Source: Beijerinckia indica subsp. indica ATCC 9039 (GTDB lineage: Bacteria; Pseudomonadota; Alphaproteobacteria; Rhizobiales; Beijerinckiaceae). From it: 64,000 nt of DNA. The stretch lies in the NCBI RefSeq assembly GCF_000019845.1, contig NC_010581.1, forward strand, positions 3,043,501 through 3,107,500. Direction: 5' to 3'. Shown here one piece after another: positions 27,586 through 38,052 of the stretch. Every line of letters starts with the position of its first letter. Within the stretch, counting starts at the first letter, position 1. The translations under genes were made by a program, and so were the position numbers. The notes below the pieces were generated by a model. That model saw nothing but the letters and a program-made list of their open reading frames with translations. It was not told the DNA's origin and did no database searches.

Positions 27586-29877
27586 ATGACGGTAAGAGAG
27601 ATCGATTATCTTCTTCTTGGAGGAGGAGGCGCGGCGGCAAGCGCCGCCGCGACGCTCCGTTTGGAAGGTGCTACCGGCTCGATCATGATACTCTCGGCCG
27701 ATGATCTGCTTCCCTATTACCGCCCCTCCCTCTCCAAACAATTTTTGCTGGGCCAATCATCCGAAAAACAGATTCTTCTCCATCCTCGGAATTTTTACGA
27801 AGAGAAGAATATCGAATTCGTCTTGGGGCGCGCAGTGACGGCCGTCGATTGCGCGCAAGGGCTTGTGCGAACGGCCGCAGGCGATGAAATTCGATATAGG
27901 CAATTATTGATCGCAACCGGCCTACGGCCAAAGCGCCTCGCCCTTCCAGGCACGGATCTTCCTGGCGTCCATTACCTGCGAAGCAAGACCGAGTGCGTGA
28001 TAACCCGAGAGCAGATTGCCTCCGGTGCGAAACATGCCGTGGTCCTTGGCGCGAGCTTCCTCGGCATGGAAATCGCCATGACGCTCCTTGAGCTCGGCCT
28101 CCATGTCACACTCATCGAGTGTCATGATCTCGTGCTTCCCCATATCGAGTCGGAGAAAATCTCGAACCATTTCAAACTCCACGCCGAGGAGCGCGGCGCG
28201 CATATCTTACTGCGTGACACCATCACAGCGATCCACGGAACCAGCAAGATCCAGGAGGTAGAAACCCAATCGGGTGTCCGGTTGCCCTGCGATCTGCTGA
28301 TGGTCAGTATTGGCGGGGAGCCCGCCACAGACTTTCTGGCGGGAAGCGGCATTGCGCTCGATGATGGCCTGGTCATCGTCGATGATCAACTCAGAACGAA
28401 TGTTCAGAACGTCTACGCCGCCGGTGACGTGACAAGTTTTCATGATCCGGTCTTTGCGCAACGCCGCCATATCGAACATTGGGACAGTGCCATCAAGCAG
28501 GGGCGCCTCGCGGCCAGAAATATGCTCGGCCGCCGTATGCGTTATGATGAGGTGTCCTACTTCTTCTGTGATATCGGTGAAATCAGTTTCAGCATGCTGG
28601 GCGCGCCCGAAGAGGCTAACGAGCGGATCGCACGCGGCTCGCTGACGACCAAATCCATGGCCCTCTTTTACCTGAAGGATGATGTGGTCCGCGCGCTTTT
28701 TTCGGTGGGACGTCCGACCGAGGAGACGCGCAATGTTGAAGGCCTCATCCGCTACCGCGTCAATCTCCACGACATCAAAGACAGGCTTCACGACCCCGAA
28801 GCCCCCCTTGATCAGATTCCAACCCAGACGGTGCTCGTTCTTCAAGGCGGCGGAGCGCTCGGCGCGTTCGAATGCGGCGTGGTCAAGGCATTGGAGGAAG
28901 AGCGTATCTTTCCCGACATTGTCGCCGGCATTTCGATCGGTGCACTCAATGGGGCGATCGTGGCCAGCAATCCCCGCCATGCCACCGAGGCCCTGGAATC
29001 CTTCTGGAAGGATCTGCGGGTAACATCAGCATTTATGCTGGACGGTAAAACGACGAATGCGGCGACATCATTGGGAATTCTGATGTTCGGCGTGCCGAAT
29101 TTCTTCCGTCCGCGCTGGCTGCCATCGTTTTCCAATCCTCTCCCCCTGCCAACTGACTGGACCAGTTTCTACGATGTCGCTCCGATGAGGAAACTCATCA
29201 CCAAATATGTCGATTTCTCCGCCCTCAAAACCAGCCCGGTCCGCCTGCTAGTCGGTGCGGTCAATGTCGTGACCGCGGAACTGGAGGTTTTCGACAGCTA
29301 TGTCGATGATATGACGCCGGACCATGTTTTGGCGAGTGGCAGCCTTCCACCCGGCTTTCCGTGGACCGAAATCAACGGCCAAGCCTATTGGGACGGTGGA
29401 GTGGTCAGCAATTCTCCGCTCGACATTGTCATGGAGCGTTGTGGGCCGGACGGCAAGCGCGTCTATATCGTCGATCTGTTCTCCGGACAGAGGCCACTTC
29501 CCACGAATTTGGTGGAGGTCATAGCAAGACGCGATGAGATCATCTACGCTGAGCGCGTGCGCAATGATATTCGTATGCGCGAATTGATCGATTCCTATCG
29601 TCAATTGGTCAATAATATCCTCGACCTCGTTGATCAGCAGGCCCAGGCTAAAATCAAGCAACGCCCACTCTATATCGAATTGATGGGAGATGGAGCCACA
29701 ATGGATATCACGCGCTTCGTTCGCGCCGGACGAAAAGGTGAACCTTCCTCACGCGACTACGATTTTACCGATGTCTCGATCCGGACCAACCAGGCGGAAG
29801 GCTACGCACTGGTCAAGAACCAGCTTGAGGAAGCTAAGAGACCGTTGGACAAAAACCACGCCGAAATAGGGACTTAG
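27586..29877 (+). CDS. Fusion of pyridine-nucleotide-disulfide-type reductase and patatin-like phospholipase
   Basis: 763 residues in one uninterrupted frame, with an AAGGA ribosome site. Residues 1-400 are an FAD/NAD(P)H ferredoxin-reductase-like module: GGGGAAA at 12-18, VVLGASFLGMEIA for the second nucleotide site, YAAGDVT for FAD, and a C-terminal domain. Residues 413-763 are a patatin domain: GGGALGAFE (421-428), the nucleophile elbow GISIG with Ser450, and Asp603 of the DGG motif, giving the Ser-Asp dyad; the tail resembles patatin proteins of the DUF3734 type. Each half is complete. In related rhizobial genomes the patatin gene usually stands alone beside adc and bdhA, as here. Substrate and reason for fusion are unknown; lipid or polyhydroxybutyrate turnover is inference from neighbours. 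Confidence 0.92.
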   Translation: MTVREIDYLLLGGGGAAASAAATLRLEGATGSIMILSADDLLPYYRPSLSKQFLLGQSSEKQILLHPRNFYEEKNIEFVLGRAVTAVDCAQGLVRTAAGDEIRYRQLLIATGLRPKRLALPGTDLPGVHYLRSKTECVITREQIASGAKHAVVLGASFLGMEIAMTLLELGLHVTLIECHDLVLPHIESEKISNHFKLHAEERGAHILLRDTITAIHGTSKIQEVETQSGVRLPCDLLMVSIGGEPATDFLAGSGIALDDGLVIVDDQLRTNVQNVYAAGDVTSFHDPVFAQRRHIEHWDSAIKQGRLAARNMLGRRMRYDEVSYFFCDIGEISFSMLGAPEEANERIARGSLTTKSMALFYLKDDVVRALFSVGRPTEETRNVEGLIRYRVNLHDIKDRLHDPEAPLDQIPTQTVLVLQGGGALGAFECGVVKALEEERIFPDIVAGISIGALNGAIVASNPRHATEALESFWKDLRVTSAFMLDGKTTNAATSLGILMFGVPNFFRPRWLPSFSNPLPLPTDWTSFYDVAPMRKLITKYVDFSALKTSPVRLLVGAVNVVTAELEVFDSYVDDMTPDHVLASGSLPPGFPWTEINGQAYWDGGVVSNSPLDIVMERCGPDGKRVYIVDLFSGQRPLPTNLVEVIARRDEIIYAERVRNDIRMRELIDSYRQLVNNILDLVDQQAQAKIKQRPLYIELMGDGATMDITRFVRAGRKGEPSSRDYDFTDVSIRTNQAEGYALVKNQLEEAKRPLDKNHAEIGT

Positions 29878-30227
29878 TCGGCTAAAAAGCCCCGGACTGT
29901 AAATCAGGATGATTGCGTCAAGGAAAAAGCAGCCGCCTTTTCCGGGGCATGGGATACAGCGCGTTTGAGGAATATCGCGTCTCCGCGTTTGTTTCACTTT
30001 GCGTAATCGATTGCGATCGATCTTTCTTTCCCAAGATACTCACTCCTTCATCGATGGTCTTCTGACGGTAGCACATACATATTTATCAAAATTGTTACAT
30101 CAACGGCTTAATATCAAGTCTCCGCGGAAAACCGCCGCCCCGTCATCGCGGGGCCACGTCTCGATGAATCTCGCTCATCAAGATTTGGTATGAGTAAACC
30201 TTTCCCTCTCAACAATGAGGTTTTGCA
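29878..30227. other. 350-bp gap between the fusion gene and adc
   Basis: No gene seen. GCCCCGGA (29888-29895) and its reverse complement TCCGGGGC (29940-29947) could close a larger stem after the fusion gene. The AT-rich stretch near 30060-30110 is the best candidate for an adc promoter. The gap size leaves open whether adc is co-transcribed with the fusion gene. Confidence 0.4.
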
Positions 30228-30968
30228 ATGAAAGAGCATGAGGTGCTTGCGAACGCTTTTGCTATGCCATTGACGAGCCCCGCGTTTCCGCGCGGCCCTT
30301 ATCGTTTCGTCGATCGTGAATTCCTGATCATTACTTATCGCACAGACCCCGACAAATTGCGGGCGGTGATCCCCGCTCCACTCGAATTCGACGAACCGAT
30401 CGTTCGCTATGAGTTCATCCGCATGCCGGATTCGACGGGTTTTGGCGACTACACCGAGAGCGGCCAGATCATTCCCGTGACCTTTTATGGCCACAAGGGG
30501 AATTACAGTCATAGCATGTATCTGAACGACGAAGCCCCCTTGGCGGGCGGCCGCGAATTATGGGGCTTTCCGAAAAAACTCGCCAGCCCAAGCCTCACCC
30601 GCGAAAGCGATCATCTGCTCGGTACGCTGGACTATGGTCCGACGCGCATCGCCACGGCGACAATGGGATATAAACACCAGCCAGCCGATCTCGAGGCCGT
30701 GAAAAAATCCTTCGAGACGCCAAATTATCTGTTGAAGATCATCCCCAATCCCGACGGCACACCACGTATTTGCGAGATTGTCCAATATCCGCTCATCGAT
30801 GTCACCGTAAAAGGGGCATGGACCGGTCCTGGCGCCTTGGCTTTGACACCACATGCGCTTGCCCCGGTCGCCGATCTGCCCGTGCTCGAGGTGATCTCGA
30901 CCATTCATATTCTCAGCGATCTGACGCTCGGCCTCGGCAAAATCGTTCATGATTATCTGAAAAAATAA
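30228..30968 (+). CDS. adc: Acetoacetate decarboxylase
   Basis: 246 residues, the normal family length. Converts acetoacetate to acetone and CO2. The Schiff-base Lys region [13 protein letters not shown] is clear, and the N-terminal [17 protein letters not shown] and AVIPAPLE segments are standard. GAGG ribosome site before the ATG. It is 46 bp upstream of 3-hydroxybutyrate dehydrogenase, an arrangement common in rhizobia. Together they would move 3-hydroxybutyrate through acetoacetate. Cytoplasmic oligomer. Confidence 0.94.
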
Positions 30969-31014
30969 GCGCGCCCTATCGCACTCCGTAATGCACCGAA
31001 CCAAAGGCTGATCC

Positions 31015-31797
31015 ATGCTGAAAGATAAAACTGCCGTCGTTACCGGTTCCACGAGCGGAATCGGCCTCGCCTATGCTCGCGCCTTCGCTAAGGAAGGCGC
31101 CAATGTCCTCATCAACGGGTTCGGCGATGCCGCCGCGATCGAAAAAGAGCGCGCCGCCATCGAATCCGAATTCGGTGTCAAGGCTATCTATTCGCCAGCC
31201 GATATGACGAAAGCGGACGAAATCGCCGAGATGATCGCTCTGGCCGAAAAGACCTTCGGCTCGGTCGATGTGCTGGTGAATAATGCCGGCATCCAGTTCG
31301 TGTCACCGATCGAGGACTTTCCGATCGACAAATGGAACCAGATTATCGCCATCAATCTGTCTTCGGCCTTTCACACGATTCACGCCGCTGTTCCCGGCAT
31401 GAAGAGCCGCAAATGGGGCCGCATCATCAACACGGCGTCCGCGCATGCGCTGGTCGCCTCGCCGTTTAAATCGGCCTATGTCGCGGCCAAACATGGCATT
31501 GCTGGATTGACCAAGACAGTGGCGCTCGAAACCGCAACCTTCGGCATCACCGCCAATGCCATCTGCCCGGGCTATGTCTGGACCCCTCTCGTCGAGAAGC
31601 AGATCCCGGATCAGGCCAAGGCGCGCGGCATCAGCGAAGAGGCCGTCAAGCGTGATGTCTTGCTCGCGGCACAGCCGACGAAGGAATTTGTGACCGTCGA
31701 ACAGGTCGCGGCCCTGGCCGTGTTTCTCGCAAGCGACGCGGCTGCCTCCATTACCGGTTCAATCATTCCGATCGATGGCGGCTGGACCGCGGAATAA
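31015..31797 (+). CDS. bdhA: 3-hydroxybutyrate dehydrogenase
   Basis: 260-residue short-chain dehydrogenase. The Rossmann glycine motif TGSTSGIG, NAG, the catalytic YxxxK in YVAAKHG and the specific C-terminal PIDGGWTAE agree with bacterial D-3-hydroxybutyrate dehydrogenases; so does the insert QIPDQAKARGISEEAVKRD. It oxidises 3-hydroxybutyrate from polyhydroxybutyrate breakdown to acetoacetate using NAD. Close coupling to adc supports this. A palindromic repeat follows within 40 bp. Confidence 0.93.
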   Translation: MLKDKTAVVTGSTSGIGLAYARAFAKEGANVLINGFGDAAAIEKERAAIESEFGVKAIYSPADMTKADEIAEMIALAEKTFGSVDVLVNNAGIQFVSPIEDFPIDKWNQIIAINLSSAFHTIHAAVPGMKSRKWGRIINTASAHALVASPFKSAYVAAKHGIAGLTKTVALETATFGITANAICPGYVWTPLVEKQIPDQAKARGISEEAVKRDVLLAAQPTKEFVTVEQVAALAVFLASDAAASITGSIIPIDGGWTAE

Positions 31798-31833
31798 ATC
31801 ATACGCAGGAGCGATATTGTAAGGCTGAGTCGA

Positions 31834-31883
31834 ACGCATCAGATCGATCCGAAAAGTGGTCTTCGCTTTTCGGATCGATGCTG
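31834..31883. repeat. Dispersed palindromic repeat, family 1, copy A
   Basis: AACGCATCAG, then ATCGATCCGAAAAG and CTTTTCGGATCGAT as near-perfect arms. Shares the outer AACGCATCA...GATGCT frame with copies at 33301-33403, 39811-39900 and 44198-44247. Sits between convergent bdhA and cobS, so it may also act as a transcript end. Confidence 0.75.
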
Positions 31884-31888
31884 CCCAG

Positions 31889-32692
31889 CTATCCCGCCGC
31901 GAAGCAGAGCAAATAGACAATTTCCACAATTTGTTGGACCGCCCCGGCCACATCGCCAGTATGCCCTCGAATCTGTGTATAGGCCAGACGAGTGAGGCCA
32001 TAGGCTGCTGCCAGCGCAATCGCCAAGGCGAATAGGACCCTCAAGAGAGAAGCACCCGCCGCGAGTGGCAGCAAACCAACGGCGGCGGCAAGACCAAAAG
32101 CCTGAATCACGATCACCGGACTTGGCCGCCCGGCATTGAAACCCGCACCATCCGCCCGCGCCGGAGGCAAGATCGACAAGGGCAAAAGCGCCATTGTGCG
32201 GGAGAGGGCCGCAGCCGCCACGAGCACAAAGGCGGCAAGAACAAGGCTCCCTTCGCCGATCGTCGCAAGACCAGCAATGCGCAACCACAGAGCCAGGATC
32301 AGGGCCAGAACGCCATAGGTTCCAAGCCGGCTGTCACGCATGATCTCCAATTTGCGCGCGACGGAAAAACCACCCGCAAACCCATCCGCGCAATCGGCGA
32401 GCCCATCCTCATGCAACCCCCCGGTCGCCAGGATGAGTGCGAGAATTGACAAGGGCCCGGCGAGCCAGGGACCAAAGCCGATCCAGGATGTGAGCAACAG
32501 CACGGCAGCGCCAAAACCACCGATGAGAACGCCAGCAAGCGGCAGAACACGAACCGCCCGCGTCAGCCGCTCAAATCCATTCTCGGTGCCATGCGGATCG
32601 GTTTCGCCGCCCAAAGCGGGAATCGGCAAGCGTGTATAAAACCGCAGGCAGAAAGAGAGGTCTCTTAAAAAGGGGGCGTCGACAAAATGCAT
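31889..32692 (-). CDS. cobS: Adenosylcobinamide-GDP ribazoletransferase
   Basis: 267 residues from the ATG at 32692, which has an AAAGGA ribosome site; an in-frame ATG at 32716 lacks one. Last step of adenosylcobalamin assembly at the inner membrane. The signature GGLHEDGLADCADGFAGG binds Mg and the substrate; six to seven membrane segments follow. FLRDLSFCLRFYTRLP at the start is typical of alphaproteobacterial CobS. The usual partners cobU and cobT are not adjacent, and no cobalamin riboswitch fits in the short upstream gap. Confidence 0.93.
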   Translation of the reverse strand: MHFVDAPFLRDLSFCLRFYTRLPIPALGGETDPHGTENGFERLTRAVRVLPLAGVLIGGFGAAVLLLTSWIGFGPWLAGPLSILALILATGGLHEDGLADCADGFAGGFSVARKLEIMRDSRLGTYGVLALILALWLRIAGLATIGEGSLVLAAFVLVAAAALSRTMALLPLSILPPARADGAGFNAGRPSPVIVIQAFGLAAAVGLLPLAAGASLLRVLFALAIALAAAYGLTRLAYTQIRGHTGDVAGAVQQIVEIVYLLCFAAG

Positions 32693-32781
32693 GGTTTCCT
32701 TTGAGGTCAAATCCATGATCTTGTCGAGGGCCTTACGAAACGACTCTCCTTCCCCTTCGCGATTTCAGGCCCTCCCCGATT

Positions 32782-33204
32782 TCAGGCCTCGCCATATTCC
32801 TCGAGATCCTCGACGCTATAGCCGCATTGCGTCGCCCCTTCTTCCAGGAAATCTCCGAGGAGAGGGATGCCGAGGAGATAGGTTGCTGTCCGCTCATTAT
32901 GGGCATCGGCTGCCAGCCGCCGCAGGCCGGACCATCCATCCACCGTATCATCGCCTCGCCCGAGCCAAGTGAGCGCGACGAGTTCAATCTGTTCGTCTAT
33001 GTTGAGATCATTGATGAAGGAGATCAATTCCCGCTGGACCGGGTCATTGGCCTGATCTTCGAGAATATCGACGCCACCATCATCACTGGGATTCGAACCG
33101 GAATCCACATCAGTCAGTACATCCTTGGCGTCGAATTGCCGCGCCAGGGAAATAATGAACCCGATCTTTTCCGGCGAAATCGACAAATTCGGCTTTCTGG
33201 CCAT
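32782..33204 (-). CDS. DUF3775-family protein
   Basis: 140 residues, acidic and cytoplasmic. LSISPEKIGFIISLARQFDAKD at the start, IDEQIELVALTWLGRG and LLGDFLEEG are features of DUF3775, a family of unknown function common in Hyphomicrobiales. The ATG follows AAGGATCG. It is a single gene between cobS and a terminator hairpin. Confidence 0.8.
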   Translation of the reverse strand: MARKPNLSISPEKIGFIISLARQFDAKDVLTDVDSGSNPSDDGGVDILEDQANDPVQRELISFINDLNIDEQIELVALTWLGRGDDTVDGWSGLRRLAADAHNERTATYLLGIPLLGDFLEEGATQCGYSVEDLEEYGEA

Positions 33205-33235
33205 TGTAGCGATCCTTGTTGGAGGCAGGCTCTAA

Positions 33236-33274
33236 TAAAAAATGCCCCGGCCGGAACATAGTTCCTGTCGGGGC
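33236..33274 (-). terminator. Terminator downstream of the nlpD-like gene
   Basis: Imperfect hairpin on the minus strand, GCCCCG..GGAAC paired with GTTCC..CGGGGC around a TATG loop, followed by A then six T residues. It would end the pcm/nlpD transcript before the DUF3775 gene. Confidence 0.75.
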
Positions 33275-33300
33275 TGTTTTGCCGCATGGTTCTGAGGACT

Positions 33301-33403
33301 TAGAGCATCGGACTTGCAAATTGCATTATGTCCGATGCTCTACCATTCTGAAAACGCATCAGATTGGTCCCAAAAGTGGGAGCCTTTTTGGGTCTGATGT
33401 TCT
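33301..33403. repeat. Dispersed palindromic repeat, family 1, copy B (composite)
   Basis: A 13-bp-arm hairpin TAGAGCATCGGAC (33301-33313) with its complement at 33330-33342 is followed directly by an AACGCATCAGAT unit (33354 on) whose arms are CCCAAAAG and CTTTTTGGG. The second part aligns with copy A. Confidence 0.75.
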
Positions 33404-33409
33404 GGGCGT

Positions 33410-34912
33410 TCACAGGCCCGCGAGATATTGTGTCGGATCAACCGGTGTCGCGCCCTTGCGTAATTCGAAATGCAATTGCGGTGAGTTGACATTGCCGCTC
33501 TGTCCGGATTTTGCGATCGTCTGGCCGCGCTTGACCGTCTCACCCCGTTTGACCTCGAGATCGCCGTTATTCGCATAAGCGGAAACGAAGCCATTGGGAT
33601 GACGGATCAGCACCAGATTGCCATAGCCCTTCAATTCACTGCCAGCATAGGCGACGACGCCCCCTTCGGCGGCTTTGACCGCCGTGCCTTCGGGCACCGC
33701 TATATTGATGCCATCATTGCCGCCAGGCTTGAAGGATTGGATGATGCGGCCACGCGCCGGCCAGCGGAATTCTGGATTGGCGCTATCGTTCGCGGCTTCC
33801 CTGGCTGGCTCGACAGCGACGGGTTCTGCGCTTTTGACGGGTTCCGCCTGTTTCACTTCGGAGCGCGTTTGTTTCGGCTCCACGGCTCGTGCTTCCACCG
33901 GTTTGCTTTCCGCAATCCTGGCTTCACGGGCAGGCGCGAGCGCGGCGGTTTTCACGGCCTTTTTCGTTTCGACCTGAGCATGCTCCAGTTTGCCTGCCGT
34001 GGCCTTGACCGTGGCTTCCGCCTTGGCAATGGGTTCCGGTTTAGCCAGATGCTCGGCTTTCGCCACATTCTTGGCTATGGCTTCGGGCTTGACCTGGGAT
34101 TTGACCGTCGCCTGCGCCGTTTGCACATGTTGCACGACGGCTTGCTCCTGCGCATGGCCTTGCACGAGCTTGGCACGCGCCGCGCCCTTCACGGCATTGG
34201 TCTCGGCAACGACCGATTTCGTCGTGTTCTGTGCCACGTTCCGGACGAGTTTCACCGGTTCGGCCTGGGCGATGGGCGTCGGCTTCGGGATCGTCGGCAA
34301 GCGGGTCGGCAGATTTTGGGCGGCCGTGGCCGTCCGGCTCACCGCCTGCTCCGTATTCTGGACGAGATGGGCGCCACTCGATGCCGCCAGCGCCGCGTTA
34401 TAAACAGGAATGACAACGCGCGTGCCCGGCTGGATCTCGCCAGCGGAGCCAAAGCCATTGGCTCGCACCAGGCTCTCGGTCGGCACGCCATAACGCTGGG
34501 CCAGCACTGACGCGCTTTCGCCTGGCCTGACAGCAATCGGGGTACCGCCTTCGATGGTCCAGCCCGCGGCGCCGCCCGCGCCACGTGGCAAGGAAGGGGC
34601 GACCGGAACCGTTGCGGCGGTCAGTGAGCGCGTCTGCACAGGGGGTGCAGCCGGCTGCGGGATCGCCTGTCCCAAAGCGTGGCGCTGGACTGGCGTCACG
34701 GGCGCAGACTGCTGATAGGATCCGAGACTTCCCGTCGGCGTGGAATCAGTACCATTCGCACTGCTCTGAAACGGATTGCCGAAAGGATCCGACAGACGTT
34801 CGGAATTGGCGCAACCGGCGAGCAAGCCCGCCGTAGCTCCAGTCAGGGCAAGGCGAAGCGCCAAGCATGATGTAGCGGCGCGCGATCCACGCAACGAAAA
34901 GGAAAAACGCAT
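33410..34912 (-). CDS. nlpD: NlpD-like LysM/M23 lipoprotein
   Basis: 500 residues from the ATG at 34912. N-terminal lipoprotein signal with lipobox LLAGC; a LysM domain (VRPGESASVLAQRYGV...LVRANGF) at about 125-175; a long Ala/Lys/Val-rich linker of degenerate repeats (EPIAK, KAEA); and a C-terminal M23/LytM domain ending LHFELRKGATPVDPTQYL. NlpD-type proteins activate cell-wall amidases during division. In many of them the zinc site is incomplete; HFE is visible here but the first HxxxD motif is not obvious (NDGINIAVPEG), so it is probably non-catalytic. Synteny surE-pcm-nlpD is conserved in Proteobacteria. Confidence 0.88.
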   Translation of the reverse strand: MRFSFSLRGSRAATSCLALRLALTGATAGLLAGCANSERLSDPFGNPFQSSANGTDSTPTGSLGSYQQSAPVTPVQRHALGQAIPQPAAPPVQTRSLTAATVPVAPSLPRGAGGAAGWTIEGGTPIAVRPGESASVLAQRYGVPTESLVRANGFGSAGEIQPGTRVVIPVYNAALAASSGAHLVQNTEQAVSRTATAAQNLPTRLPTIPKPTPIAQAEPVKLVRNVAQNTTKSVVAETNAVKGAARAKLVQGHAQEQAVVQHVQTAQATVKSQVKPEAIAKNVAKAEHLAKPEPIAKAEATVKATAGKLEHAQVETKKAVKTAALAPAREARIAESKPVEARAVEPKQTRSEVKQAEPVKSAEPVAVEPAREAANDSANPEFRWPARGRIIQSFKPGGNDGINIAVPEGTAVKAAEGGVVAYAGSELKGYGNLVLIRHPNGFVSAYANNGDLEVKRGETVKRGQTIAKSGQSGNVNSPQLHFELRKGATPVDPTQYLAGL

Positions 34913-35151
34913 AACGCAACCCACAAGGCGGTGTCAGTGACAATCATTAACGCGGCAGTGGGTTAAAGGAGCGTTTAAGGTGAACGATTTCTCAGAAAAA
35001 AGGCCGCAAAATTAAGATTAATCGCCGTTAACCGTGCAAAAGAGCCACAGTCAGGCGAAGCTTTGCAGCGTCCCACGGCGCCCTGCGGGGCCAATCCACG
35101 CATGTCGGGTGGGCGAGAACCCTTTAGGCACGAATCTCGGCGTTCGGCAAA

Positions 35152-35844
35152 TTAAAGAAAGCGAGCCACACCCGGAAGCAACGGCTGGAAATGGCAAGGA
35201 CCGTAATCTTCTTCCAAACGGCTCGACTCTCGCCCGCGAGCGATTCGCCACAGGCTTTGACCTTCGTCCGCTATCTCTCGCGCAAAAAGGAGCAGGCCAT
35301 CATCAGCGAGCCGTTCGAGTAATCCGGCAGGAATGTCGCGGCTGGCCGCGTGAACGATGATCCGGTCGAAAGAGCCAATATCCACTGGCACAGCGAGACC
35401 ATCGCCCCAGAAAGCCAGGATATTATCACGCGCAAGCGCTGCAAGCCGCATCCGTGCAGCCTCGGCGAGCGTGTGGAAACGCTCGAAGGAAACGACTTCC
35501 CGCACGATATGCGAGAGCACGGCCGTCGCATAACCGGAGCCGGTCCCGATCTCGAGCACGCGATGACGGGGGGAAAGATCGAGAGCAGCGATCATCCGGG
35601 CGAGCAGCGAGGGCGCGGTCATGGTCTGGCCGCAAGGGAGCGGCAAGGCGAGATCACGCCCCGCGAAATCCGCAAACTGTTGCGGCACGAAAATCTCGCG
35701 CGGCACGATCTCGAGCGCCCGCAGGAGCGCGAGATCGCGGATCCCGCCACTGCGCAGCCGTAGCAGGAATGCGGCTTTGGTCTCCGCCTCTGCAATAGGC
35801 AACGCATCGCGAGAAAGAGGCCGGGGAGACTCTGCTGCCGTCAT
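35152..35844 (-). CDS. pcm: Protein-L-isoaspartate O-methyltransferase
   Basis: 230 residues. Repairs isoaspartyl residues in aged proteins using S-adenosylmethionine. Motif I VLEIGTGSGYATAVLS, the upstream PLPCGQTMTAPSL and the C-terminal LARGRESSRLEE region fit PCMT; the order VPREIFVPQQF before it is also standard. It follows surE by 6 bp, a pair conserved across Proteobacteria. Confidence 0.93.
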   Translation of the reverse strand: MTAAESPRPLSRDALPIAEAETKAAFLLRLRSGGIRDLALLRALEIVPREIFVPQQFADFAGRDLALPLPCGQTMTAPSLLARMIAALDLSPRHRVLEIGTGSGYATAVLSHIVREVVSFERFHTLAEAARMRLAALARDNILAFWGDGLAVPVDIGSFDRIIVHAASRDIPAGLLERLADDGLLLFAREIADEGQSLWRIARGRESSRLEEDYGPCHFQPLLPGVARFL

Positions 35845-35850
35845 GCGAGG

Positions 35851-36642
35851 CTAACCGGCAACTTTGGGCAAGGTTTTGGGCAGGCTTTGTGCCAGTCGAG
35901 TCATGGTCGGATCATCGGTCAGATCGATGCGCAGCGGCGTCAGCGCAATCCGCTTTTGTGCGACGGCCTCAAGATCCGTGCCGACACCCGGCTGGCGCGT
36001 ATCCCGCGCGAAGGCGATCCAATAATAAGGCAGCCCGCGCCCGTCCTGGCGCGGATCGATCTTGATCGTGGTCGCATCACGGCGGCCTTGCGCGGTCACC
36101 GCCAGCCCCGTGACCTCGCTCGCCGGACAGGCTGGAAAATTGAGATTGATCACGACATCAGGATCGATCCCGGTTTCCAGCAAATGCTTGATGATGCCGG
36201 GCGCATGGACCTCCGCACAATCCCAGGCGATACCAGAGCGCCCACCCGTACCGGCCTCATAGCATTGCGACAGGGCGATCGAGGGAATCCCCAAAATCGT
36301 ACCTTCCATCGCCCCCGCGACAGTGCCCGAATAAATCACGTCCTCAGCGAGATTCTGGCCGCAATTGACCCCGGAGAGGACGAGATCGGGTTTCTGTTCG
36401 ATGAGAATCGAGCGCACGCCCATGATCACGCAATCGGTCGGCGTGCCCTTAACGGCGAAACGTCGGTCGGAAATCTTGCGCAAACGCAAGGGATCACTAA
36501 GCGAGAGCGAATGCGCGACGCCCGACTGATCGCTTTCCGGCGCGACGACAAAGACATCGTCGGAAAGCGCGCTGGCGATCCGTTCCAGCACGGCAAGGCC
36601 CGGCGCATTGATGCCATCATCATTGGTGATCAGAATCCGCAT
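35851..36642 (-). CDS. surE: 5'-nucleotidase SurE
   Basis: 263 residues. N-terminal metal-binding MRILITNDDGINAPG and SGVNCGQNLAEDVIYSGTVGA-type segments are diagnostic of the SurE acid-phosphatase family, which dephosphorylates nucleoside monophosphates and helps in stationary phase. Part of the serS-surE-pcm-nlpD run; serS lies 27 bp upstream, so one transcript is likely. Confidence 0.96.
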   Translation of the reverse strand: MRILITNDDGINAPGLAVLERIASALSDDVFVVAPESDQSGVAHSLSLSDPLRLRKISDRRFAVKGTPTDCVIMGVRSILIEQKPDLVLSGVNCGQNLAEDVIYSGTVAGAMEGTILGIPSIALSQCYEAGTGGRSGIAWDCAEVHAPGIIKHLLETGIDPDVVINLNFPACPASEVTGLAVTAQGRRDATTIKIDPRQDGRGLPYYWIAFARDTRQPGVGTDLEAVAQKRIALTPLRIDLTDDPTMTRLAQSLPKTLPKVAG

Positions 36643-36669
36643 CGCGCCTGTTCCCTGCCTCTCTCCGGC

Positions 36670-37995
<1,326 letters not shown>

Positions 37996-38052
37996 TCAGC
38001 GCCCTATCATCGTCTCTCGACAAGACGACGACTTTGGCCTTGAAACAAATCG

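Noticed and set aside
32693..32781. Cobalamin riboswitch upstream of cobS
   Set aside because: Under 90 bp are free between cobS and the DUF3775 gene, too short for the roughly 200-nt element, and no conserved box is seen.
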